In this document: in pieces, positions 1 to 5,959 of the stretch
Layout: each line of letters opens with the position of its first letter
Position numbering within the stretch: position 1 is the stretch's first letter
Assembly (NCBI GenBank): GCA_031177735.1
Contig: JAPSKJ010000123.1
Span: 1-6,445, forward strand
Direction: 5' to 3'
DNA: 6,445 nucleotides
From: Nocardioides sp.
GTDB lineage: Bacteria > Actinomycetota > Actinomycetes > Propionibacteriales > Nocardioidaceae
Notes under the pieces: model-generated
Databases searched by the model: none
Seen by the model: the letters and a program-made list of their open reading frames with translations, nothing else
What the model was told of the DNA's origin: nothing
Position numbers and translations under genes: made by a program

Positions 1-172
1 CAACGTCACCCTCGAGATCACCGAGGACTTCGAGCTCGGCGGCATCGCGCTCGGCACGATCATGGTGCTGGTCTACTACCACCTGGTGAACCGCGCACCG
101 CTCGCCCACGCCGATGCCGACATCCCCGGGGGCCGCAACGGCCGCAAGGGTGGGGAGAAGCTGGGTTCGTGA
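1..172 (+). CDS. C-terminal fragment of a probable NCS2-family nucleobase (uracil/xanthine-type) permease
   Basis: This is the 3' end of a gene that begins left of the window. The reading frame starts at base 2 and gives 56 residues before TGA at 170-172. A short acidic stretch (LEITEDFEL) is followed by one hydrophobic segment, GGIALGTIMVLVYYHLVN, and then a hydrophilic tail rich in Gly, Arg, Asn and Lys. The small-residue helix with GIALGTI and a closing Asn resembles the last membrane helix of NCS2 (nucleobase-ascorbate transporter) permeases, which take up uracil, xanthine or uric acid by proton symport. That match is from memory of family endings and rests on one helix only; another polytopic transporter is possible. 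The stop overlaps the GTG start of the FAD subunit by four bases, so the gene belongs to the molybdenum hydroxylase operon and may import its substrate. Confidence 0.5.
   Translation, partial: NVTLEITEDFELGGIALGTIMVLVYYHLVNRAPLAHADADIPGGRNGRKGGEKLGS
152..157 (+). promoter_or_regulatory. Ribosome binding site for the FAD subunit
   Basis: GGGGAG lies 11 bases upstream of the GTG at 169 and inside the end of the permease gene. It supports the GTG start, which also places the conserved N-terminal FAD-domain residues (FAYHRPGSLADAL) right at the beginning of the protein. Confidence 0.5.
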
Positions 173-987
173 AGCCCGCACCATTCGCGTACCACCGGCC
201 GGGATCGCTCGCCGACGCGCTGGCGATCCTGGCCGGTGACCCGGATGCCAAGGTCCTCGCCGGCGGGCAGAGCCTGGTGCCGCTGCTGTCCATGCGGCTG
301 GCGGCGCCCTCGGCGCTGGTCGACATCAACGCCCTGCCCGGCCTGGCCGACATCACGGTCACCGACGGCCGGGTCCGCGTCGGTGCGCTGGCCCGGCACG
401 CCGCGGTCCTCGCCTCGGAGGAGGTACGCCGTCACCAGCCGCTCCTCGCGCTCGCCCTCGCCCACGTGGCGCACGCGACCATCCGCAACCGCGGGACCAG
501 CGTCGGATCCATCGTGCACGCCGACCCGTCGGCCGAGCTGCCCGCGGTGCTGGCGCTGCTCGACGGAGCGCTGGAGGTCGCCTCGGTGCGCGGCACCCGC
601 GTGATCCCGGCGAGCGAGCTGTTCGTCGGGCCGCTGGAGTCGGCGCTCGAGCACGACGAGATCGCGACCGCCGCCCTCTTCCCGGTGCTCCCGGCGGGAG
701 CCGGCGTGGCCTTCGAGGAGATCGCCCGCCGCCACGGCGACTACGCGATGTGCGGGGTGGCGGCCGTGGTCGACGGCGACAGCGTCAAGGCGGCGTACGT
801 CAGCGTCAGCGAGGTGCCGACCGTCGTCGACCTGACCGGAGTGCCCGACGCCGACCTGGGGGAGGCGGCGCTCGCCCGCCTGGACCCGGCCGACGACATC
901 CATGCGACCGCTGCCTACCGCGCCGAGCTGGTGCGGGTGCTGACCGAGCGTGTGGTCGCCCGAGCCCGCGGAGAGGCGGCGGCATGA
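169..987 (+). CDS. Molybdenum hydroxylase FAD-binding (medium) subunit, CoxM/XdhB-like
   Basis: This 272-residue protein is the flavin subunit of a three-part molybdenum hydroxylase. It should accept electrons from the [2Fe-2S] subunit and pass them to the final acceptor. The N-terminal FAD-binding domain of the molybdopterin dehydrogenase family covers about residues 1-170. It carries AGGQSLVPLLSMRL (31-44), which matches the first flavin pyrophosphate loop. The second loop is TIRNRGTSVGSIVHADP (104-120), followed by SAELP. The C-terminal part, about 175-270, fits the CO dehydrogenase flavoprotein C-terminal domain. Length is close to the usual 270-290 residues. The second loop reads TSVGS where many relatives have TVGGS or TIGGN, so the Gly pair is altered. 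I see no Tyr- or Cys-rich insert that would suggest an extra cofactor. The GTG start overlaps the upstream stop by four bases, and the stop overlaps the next ATG by four bases (ATGA at 984-987). Family assignment is firm; substrate is not shown by this subunit. Confidence 0.93.
   Translation: MKPAPFAYHRPGSLADALAILAGDPDAKVLAGGQSLVPLLSMRLAAPSALVDINALPGLADITVTDGRVRVGALARHAAVLASEEVRRHQPLLALALAHVAHATIRNRGTSVGSIVHADPSAELPAVLALLDGALEVASVRGTRVIPASELFVGPLESALEHDEIATAALFPVLPAGAGVAFEEIARRHGDYAMCGVAAVVDGDSVKAAYVSVSEVPTVVDLTGVPDADLGEAALARLDPADDIHATAAYRAELVRVLTERVVARARGEAAA
970..976 (+). promoter_or_regulatory. Ribosome binding site for the [2Fe-2S] subunit
   Basis: GGAGAGG sits 7 bases before the ATG at 984, inside the end of the FAD-subunit gene. 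The frame is also open further upstream, but this site and the ferredoxin-domain N-terminus decide for 984. Confidence 0.6.
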
Positions 988-1502
988 GCCCGGACACGAG
1001 CACGGAGGAGCGCCACGAGGTGGTGCTGACGGTCAACGGGGTCGCCCACGAGGTGAGCCTGCCGGCTCGGCGGCTGCTCTCCGACGCGCTGCGGCACGAC
1101 CTCGGCCTGACCGGCACCCACGTCGGCTGCGAGCACGGCGTGTGCGGCGCGTGCACCGTGCTGCTCGACGGCGCTCCGGTGCGTGCCTGCCTGGTCCTCG
1201 CGGTCCAGTGCGAGGGCGTCGAGGTCACCACCGTCGAAGGGCTGGGCGGCCCGGACGGCTCGCTGAGCCCCGTGCAGCAGGCCTTCGCCGAGTGCCACGG
1301 CCTGCAGTGCGGCTTCTGCACCCCCGGCTTCCTGACCACCGTCACTGCCGGGCTGCGCGACAACCCGACGCCCACGCACGAGGAGGCGCGGGAGATGGTG
1401 GCCGGCAACCTGTGCCGCTGCACCGGCTACCAGAACATCGTCAAGGCGGTGGAGCGCGCGGCGGTGATCGCCGGCGACGCGACCGCCGAGGAGGCCCGAT
1501 GA
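984..1502 (+). CDS. Molybdenum hydroxylase [2Fe-2S] (small) subunit, CoxS/XdhC-type ferredoxin
   Basis: This 172-residue iron-sulfur subunit carries electrons from the molybdenum centre to FAD. The plant-type ferredoxin domain (about residues 12-85) binds the distal cluster through C49, C54, C57 and C69, in the pattern CEHGVCGAC followed by C69. The all-helical [2Fe-2S]-binding domain (about 92-162) binds the proximal cluster through C109 and C112 (QCGFCTPG) and C144 and C146 (NLCRCTGYQNI). All eight ligands are present, and Q108 before C109 is also kept as in the family. Length is typical (150-175). The ATG at 984 is preferred over in-frame upstream codons because it has a good ribosome binding site, gives the standard short N-terminus and makes an ATGA overlap with the FAD-subunit stop. 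The stop at 1500-1502 overlaps the next ATG in the same way. C76 and C104 are extra cysteines outside the ligand pattern. Confidence 0.96.
   Translation: MSPDTSTEERHEVVLTVNGVAHEVSLPARRLLSDALRHDLGLTGTHVGCEHGVCGACTVLLDGAPVRACLVLAVQCEGVEVTTVEGLGGPDGSLSPVQQAFAECHGLQCGFCTPGFLTTVTAGLRDNPTPTHEEAREMVAGNLCRCTGYQNIVKAVERAAVIAGDATAEEAR
1488..1494 (+). promoter_or_regulatory. Ribosome binding site for the molybdopterin subunit
   Basis: GAGGAGG ends 4 bases before the ATG at 1499, a slightly short spacing. It lies in the last codons of the [2Fe-2S] subunit. It supports 1499 rather than any in-frame start further upstream, all of which would fall inside the small-subunit gene. Confidence 0.6.
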
Positions 1503-3904
1503 CCACGAAGCTGATGGGGCAAGGGGTGCAGCGGGTCGAGGACCAGCGGCTCCTGCGCGGTCAGGGCCGCTTCGTCGACGACGTGCTGGTCGGCCAGGGC
1601 ACCCTGCACGTGGCCGTGCTGCGCTCGCCGCACGCGCACGCGCGGATCCGCGACATCGACGTCAGCGGCGTGCTCGACGTCGAGGGCGTGCACGCCGTCT
1701 GGACCTACGACGACCTCGCCGGGCTGGCGCCCAACATGGCCGACCCGCTGCCGCTACTGATCCCGCACCCCGCGCTGACCCAGGGGCGCACGCAGTACGC
1801 CTTGGCCAAGGACGAGGTCAACTACGTCGGCGAGGCGGTCGCCTTCGTCGTCGCCGAGGACCGCTACCTCGCCGAGGACGCCGTCGGGCGGATCCAGGTC
1901 GACTACGAGCTGCTGCCTCCGGTCGTCGGCATCGAGGCCGCGCGGGCGGCCGACCAGCTGGTGCACCCCGACGTGCCCGGCAACGTCGCGGCACGGCTGG
2001 TGCAGGACACCGGCGCGCCCGGCGAGCTCGAGGCGGCGATGGCGGCCGCGCCTCACCGGCTCTCGCTCGACCTGACCGTCGAGCGGAGCGCCTGCACGCC
2101 GCTGGAGGGCCGCGGCACGGTGGCCCGGTGGGACCCCGACACCAACCGGATGACGGTGTGGTCCTCGACCCAGACCAGCACCGGCGTGCGCGCGGTGGTC
2201 GCGGCCAAGCTGGGCCTCGACCTCGGCCAGGTCGACGTGGTCACCCCGGACGTGGGCGGCGGCTTCGGCGTGAAGATCAACCACCCCTGGCCCGAGGAGC
2301 TGCTGGTGCCGCTCGCGGCCAGGGCGCTGGGCCGGCCGGTGAAGTTCACCGAGGACCGCCGCGAGCACTTCATCTCCAGCGCACACGAGCGCGGCCAGCT
2401 GCAGCACATCGAGGTCGGCTTCGACGACGACGGTCGGCTGCAGGCACTCGAGGTGACGTTCTGGCACGACCACGGCGCCTACATCCCCTACGGCCTGATC
2501 GTCCCGATCATCACCTCCACCCAGCTCCTCGGCCCCTACAAGCCCCGCGTCTACCGGGTCACCTTCGAGTCGCTCTACACCAACACGGTGATGGTCACGC
2601 CCTACCGTGGCGCCGGGCGGCCGCAGGGCTGCTACGCCATGGAGCGGACGATGGACGCGATCGCCGCCTACCTCGGCAAGGACCGCACCGAGGTCCGCGC
2701 GGCCAACTTCATCCAGCCTGACGAGTTCCCCTACGACCAGCGGATGACCTTCCAGGACGGCCGGGAGCTGGAGTACGACTCCGGCGACTACCCCGCGATG
2801 CTGGAGAAGATCAAGGCGCTCATCGGCTGGGAGGAGTTCCCGCGCTTCCGGGAGGAGATGGCCGCCCAAGGCCGGCAGGTCGGCATCGGTCTGGCCTGCT
2901 ACGTCGAGGGCACCGGGGTCGGCCCCTACGAGGGCGCCCACGTCCACATCGAGACCTCCGGCAAGGTCAAGGTCGCCACCGGGCTGACCAGCCAGGGCCA
3001 GGGTCACCAGACCGCGTTCGCGCAGCTGGTCGCCGACGAGCTGGGCGTGCGCTTCGAGGACGTCGAGGTGGTCACCGGGGACACCCGGCGGATGGCGTAC
3101 GCCGTCGGCACCTTCGCCTCGCGTGCCGCTGTCATGTCGGGGTCGGCCATCCACCTCGCCGCCAAGCGCGCGAAGGAGAAGGTGCTGCGGATCGCGGCCG
3201 AGGCGCTGGAGGCCTCCGAGGACGACCTGGAGATCGTCGACGGCATCGTCTCCGTGCGGGGAACGACCGCCCACATCGACCTCGGCACGATCGCGGTGCT
3301 CTCCAACCCGCTGCGCTACGCCTTCGACGAGCGGTCGAAGCTGGCCACCCAGTTCAGCGTGGGCGACCCGGGCAAGCCGCCGGTGGCCGAGGACGACGAG
3401 CCCGGCCTGGAGGGCAAGGACTTCTACTCCCCGGAGCGGTCGACCTTCGCCTCCGGCATGCACGCCGTCATCGTCGAGACCGACCCCCGCACCGCCGAGA
3501 TCAAGATCCTCAAGTACGCCGTGGTCCACGACTGCGGCAACCTGATCAACCCGATGATCGTGGAGGGCCAGATCCACGGCGGGGTCGCCCAGGGCGTCGG
3601 GGGAGCGCTCTACGAGCGGATGGTCTACGACGAGTCCGGCCAGCTGCTCAACGCCTCGTTCATGGATTTCCTGATGCCCTACGTCACCGAGGTCCCCGAC
3701 GGCATCGCCATCGACCACCTGGAGACGCCCTCGCCGCTCAACCCGCTCGGCATCAAGGGTGCCGGCGAGGCCGGCGTCATCCCGTCCGCGGCGGTCTTCG
3801 CCTCGGCCATCTCCGACGCCGAGGGCTTCCCGATCACGGCCATGCCGATCTCGCCCTCCGACCTGTTCCAGCTGCGCCGCACGCTCACCGAGGAGCCCTC
3901 GTGA
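1499..3904 (+). CDS. Molybdenum hydroxylase molybdopterin-binding (large) subunit; neither classical CO dehydrogenase nor classical xanthine dehydrogenase
   Basis: This 801-residue catalytic subunit binds the molybdopterin cytosine dinucleotide-type cofactor and hydroxylates its substrate with oxygen from water. The N-terminus, GQGVQRVEDQRLLRGQGRF, begins the aldehyde oxidase/xanthine dehydrogenase a/b hammerhead domain (about 15-130). The molybdopterin-binding domains follow to about 770. Visible motifs are Q225 in SSTQTSTG, DVGGGFGVK (251-259), PYRGAGRPQG (368-377), TSQGQGHQ (497-504) and GAGEAGV (754-760), where E757 is the expected catalytic base. Q225 and F256 are 31 residues apart, as are Q767 and F798 of bovine xanthine dehydrogenase. 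The CO-dehydrogenase Cys of AYRCSFR is replaced by Gly371, so CO oxidation is unlikely. I260 stands where xanthine dehydrogenase has its purine-binding Glu802; R370 corresponds to Arg880. Length is normal (760-810). The gene overlaps both neighbours by four bases. Family is certain; candidate substrates are N-heterocycles or aldehydes. Confidence 0.95.
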   Translation: MTTKLMGQGVQRVEDQRLLRGQGRFVDDVLVGQGTLHVAVLRSPHAHARIRDIDVSGVLDVEGVHAVWTYDDLAGLAPNMADPLPLLIPHPALTQGRTQYALAKDEVNYVGEAVAFVVAEDRYLAEDAVGRIQVDYELLPPVVGIEAARAADQLVHPDVPGNVAARLVQDTGAPGELEAAMAAAPHRLSLDLTVERSACTPLEGRGTVARWDPDTNRMTVWSSTQTSTGVRAVVAAKLGLDLGQVDVVTPDVGGGFGVKINHPWPEELLVPLAARALGRPVKFTEDRREHFISSAHERGQLQHIEVGFDDDGRLQALEVTFWHDHGAYIPYGLIVPIITSTQLLGPYKPRVYRVTFESLYTNTVMVTPYRGAGRPQGCYAMERTMDAIAAYLGKDRTEVRAANFIQPDEFPYDQRMTFQDGRELEYDSGDYPAMLEKIKALIGWEEFPRFREEMAAQGRQVGIGLACYVEGTGVGPYEGAHVHIETSGKVKVATGLTSQGQGHQTAFAQLVADELGVRFEDVEVVTGDTRRMAYAVGTFASRAAVMSGSAIHLAAKRAKEKVLRIAAEALEASEDDLEIVDGIVSVRGTTAHIDLGTIAVLSNPLRYAFDERSKLATQFSVGDPGKPPVAEDDEPGLEGKDFYSPERSTFASGMHAVIVETDPRTAEIKILKYAVVHDCGNLINPMIVEGQIHGGVAQGVGGALYERMVYDESGQLLNASFMDFLMPYVTEVPDGIAIDHLETPSPLNPLGIKGAGEAGVIPSAAVFASAISDAEGFPITAMPISPSDLFQLRRTLTEEPS
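3890..3895 (+). promoter_or_regulatory. Ribosome binding site for the CoxG-like gene
   Basis: GAGGAG lies 5 bases before the GTG at 3901, within the last codons of the large subunit. It supports GTG as the start, which yields the usual CoxG beginning (MKITGSVTVPHP) and a GTGA overlap with the upstream stop. Confidence 0.55.
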
Positions 3905-4542
3905 AGATCACCGGATCCGTCACCGTCCCGCACCCCGTCCCGGCGGTCTGGGACGCGTTGCTCTCACCCGAGGTGCTGGTCCGCTCGATCCCCGGCTGCT
4001 CGCGTCTGGAGGTCGTCGGGGAGCACGCCTACGCGATGACCGTCACCGCCGGAGTGGCCGCGATCAAGGGCACCTACGACGGCACCTGCGCGCTCTCCGA
4101 CCTGGTGCCGCACGAGTCGCTGCGGATGGCGCTCCAGGGGGCCGGCGCACCGGGCACCATCGACGCAACCGTCGACGTCCGGTTCGCCGCGACCCCCGAC
4201 GGCGGCACCGAGGTGACCTACGACGCCGACGCGACGGTCGGCGGCATGGTCGGCGGCGTCGGCCAGCGGATGCTGTCCTCGGTCTCGAAGCGGATGGCGG
4301 CGGAGTTCTTCGGCAACGTCGAGAAGTCACTCCTCGCCGTCGAGGAGCCCCCGATCCCGGGCGCGCAGGCACCGATCCCGGGCGAGAGGTCACCGATGCC
4401 GGTCGAGCGGCCTCCGGGCGGCGCCGTGTTCACCGCACCGTCGGCATCCGGCTCGGCGGACGACTTCGTCAAGGGCATCGCCGTGGGCGCAGGCCTGGTG
4501 CTGCTCGGGGTCCTCACCGGCCGTCTGCTCGGCCGCCGCTGA
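3901..4542 (+). CDS. CoxG-like SRPBCC-family protein with C-terminal membrane anchor
   Basis: This 213-residue protein matches the CO dehydrogenase subunit G family. The SRPBCC/CoxG domain spans about residues 1-145. It shows the N-terminal strand MKITGSVTVPHPVPAVWDAL, the family motif SIPGC (29-33), a Gly-rich beta sheet, and the long C-terminal helix VGQRMLSSVSKRMAAEFF (120-137). A Pro-rich linker with three 7-residue repeats (151-171) and a Gly/Ser-rich stretch follow. The protein ends in one hydrophobic helix, about 189-210, then RR, which reads as a tail anchor with the domain on the cytoplasmic side. In CO oxidisers CoxG recruits the soluble dehydrogenase to the membrane, and in mycobacteria it is reported to bind menaquinone and link the enzyme to respiration. 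By context this copy should serve the enzyme encoded just upstream. The stop is one base from the amidase ATG. Family and anchor are clear; the electron-transfer role is inferred. Confidence 0.88.
   Translation: MKITGSVTVPHPVPAVWDALLSPEVLVRSIPGCSRLEVVGEHAYAMTVTAGVAAIKGTYDGTCALSDLVPHESLRMALQGAGAPGTIDATVDVRFAATPDGGTEVTYDADATVGGMVGGVGQRMLSSVSKRMAAEFFGNVEKSLLAVEEPPIPGAQAPIPGERSPMPVERPPGGAVFTAPSASGSADDFVKGIAVGAGLVLLGVLTGRLLGRR
4351..4413 (+). repeat. Three imperfect 21-bp tandem repeats coding a Pro-rich linker
   Basis: Units lie at 4351-4371, 4372-4392 and 4393-4413. Each begins CCGATCCCGG or, in the last, CCGATGCCGG. By eye, units 1 and 2 share 17 of 21 bases and units 2 and 3 share 16. They encode PIPGAQA, PIPGERS and PMPVERP in frame, between the CoxG domain and its membrane anchor. 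The repeat keeps the frame, so copy-number change would alter linker length without breaking the protein. Confidence 0.8.
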
Positions 4543-4543
4543 G

Positions 4544-5938
4544 ATGCACGCGCTCGACACCTTCGCCACCGCGCGCGAGCAGGCCGACGCCGTACGCCGC
4601 CGGCAGATCTCCGCGCGCGAGCTGCTCGACCTGCACCTGGCCGTGATCGAGGAGCGCAACCCCACCCTCAACGCGTTGGTCTCGCTCGACCCCGAGCGCG
4701 CACGTGCCGGCGCTGCCGCCGCCGACCAGCACCTGGCCACGGGGCAGCCGATCGGTCCGCTGCACGGGCTGCCCTTCGCGTTCAAGGACACCCACGCCGT
4801 CGCGGGCTGGCGCACCACCTACGGCTCACCCATCTTCGCCGACCACGTGCCGAGCCACGACGAGCTGATCGTCGAGCGGATCCGACGGGCCGGCGTGGTG
4901 GTCATCGGCAAGACCAACGTGCCCGAGTTCGCCGCCGGCTCCCACACCTTCAACCGGGTGTTCGGCACCACCCGCAACCCCCGCGACCCCTCCCGCTCGG
5001 CGGGTGGCTCGAGCGGGGGAGCGGCCGCCGCGCTCGCCGCCGGCATGGTTCCCCTCGCCGACGGCTCCGACATGGGTGGCTCGCTGCGCAACCCGGCGTC
5101 GTTCTGCGGCGTCGTCGGACTGCGGCCCTCCCTCGGCCGGGTGCCGGAGTGGCCGCTCTACAACCAGTGGGAGTCGACCTCGACCGGGGGGCCGATGGCC
5201 CGCAACGTCGGCGACCTCGCCCTGCTGCTGTCCGTCATCGCCGGGCCCGACCCCCGCACGCCGCTCGCACTCGGCGACGCCGGCCTCGCCTTCGCACCAC
5301 CGCTCGCCGGGTCGCTGCGGGGGCTGCGGGTCGCCTGGACGCTCGACCTGGGCGGCGCCTTCGAGGTCGACGCCGCGGTCGCCGCGGTCGTGGAGGACGC
5401 CGGCCGGTTGCTCGCCCGCAGCGGAGCGTCGGTGGTCTCCGCATGGCCGGACCTGTCACTGGCCGAGGACACCTTCCGCACCCTGCGCGCCTGGCACCTG
5501 CACGCCAAGCTCGGGGCGCTCCTCGACGCGCATCCCGAGGCCTTCAAGCAGACCCTGGCCGACAACATCCGGCTCGGCGCCACCCTCTCCGGTGCCGACG
5601 TCGCTCGCGCCTACACCCAGCGCACCCGCCTGGGCGAGACGATGCGCGAGTTCTTCGCCAGCGGGTACGACGTCCTGGTGCTCCCCACCTCCCAGGTGCC
5701 GCCGTTCCCGGCCGAGGAGGAGTTCCCCACCGCCATCAACGGGCGGGAGATGTCGTCCTACCTGGACTGGATGCGGTCGGCGTACTTCATCACCGTCACC
5801 GGCTGCCCCGCCATCTCGGTGCCCGCCGGGTTCACGGCCGAGGGCCTGCCCGTCGGGGTCCAGATCGTCGCCCCGCACGGCCACGACCGGCGGCTGCTGG
5901 AGATCGCCGCCGCCCTCGAGGCCGCGCGGGACGCCTGA
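4544..5938 (+). CDS. Amidase-signature-family hydrolase (substrate unknown)
   Basis: This 464-residue enzyme hydrolyses a C-N amide bond through the Ser-cisSer-Lys triad of the amidase signature family. The triad is visible: K81 in FAFKDTHAVAGW, cis-Ser S156 in AGGSSGGAAAALAAG, and the nucleophile S180 in DMGGSLRNPASFCGVVGLRPS. The 24-residue distance from S156 to S180 equals that between S217 and S241 of fatty acid amide hydrolase. The C-terminal part contains TGCPAISVPAGFTAEGLPVGVQIV, the usual family ending. Length is typical (450-490), and there is no signal peptide, so it is cytoplasmic. The N-terminus resembles the normal start (helix then SARELLDLHLAVIEERNP), which supports the ATG at 4544. 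No clear ribosome binding site precedes it, and the CoxG stop is one base away, so it probably depends on coupled re-initiation. As last operon gene it may open an amide or lactam produced by the molybdenum hydroxylase. GatA is unlikely because no gatB or gatC is adjacent. Confidence 0.9.
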   Translation: MHALDTFATAREQADAVRRRQISARELLDLHLAVIEERNPTLNALVSLDPERARAGAAAADQHLATGQPIGPLHGLPFAFKDTHAVAGWRTTYGSPIFADHVPSHDELIVERIRRAGVVVIGKTNVPEFAAGSHTFNRVFGTTRNPRDPSRSAGGSSGGAAAALAAGMVPLADGSDMGGSLRNPASFCGVVGLRPSLGRVPEWPLYNQWESTSTGGPMARNVGDLALLLSVIAGPDPRTPLALGDAGLAFAPPLAGSLRGLRVAWTLDLGGAFEVDAAVAAVVEDAGRLLARSGASVVSAWPDLSLAEDTFRTLRAWHLHAKLGALLDAHPEAFKQTLADNIRLGATLSGADVARAYTQRTRLGETMREFFASGYDVLVLPTSQVPPFPAEEEFPTAINGREMSSYLDWMRSAYFITVTGCPAISVPAGFTAEGLPVGVQIVAPHGHDRRLLEIAAALEAARDA

Positions 5939-5959
5939 ACCGAGGAGGCCGCCGCCGCG
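5939..5959. other. 21-base gap between convergent stop codons
   Basis: This is the only intergenic segment longer than one base in the window. It is GC-rich (GAGGAGG and a run of GCC triplets) and contains no stem-loop with a T tract on either strand. Transcription of both units must end by other means or inside the opposing gene. Confidence 0.6.

Noticed and set aside
950..1498. The large-subunit frame stays open upstream of 1499.
   Set aside because: The extension is Arg/Pro-rich, has no family similarity and lies fully across the [2Fe-2S] gene; 1499 has a ribosome binding site and the canonical N-terminus.
1754..3718. A 654-codon open frame on the minus strand opposite the large subunit.
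   Set aside because: It mirrors the codon pattern of the real gene; high third-position GC removes stops from the opposite strand. Its translation is low-complexity (rich in D, V, G, L, H) and has no recognisable domain.
1499..3904. Naming the trio aerobic CO dehydrogenase (coxMSL) because of subunit order and the adjacent CoxG.
   Set aside because: The M-S-L order is shared by many hydroxylases, and the decisive AYRCSFR motif is absent (PYRGAGR instead).
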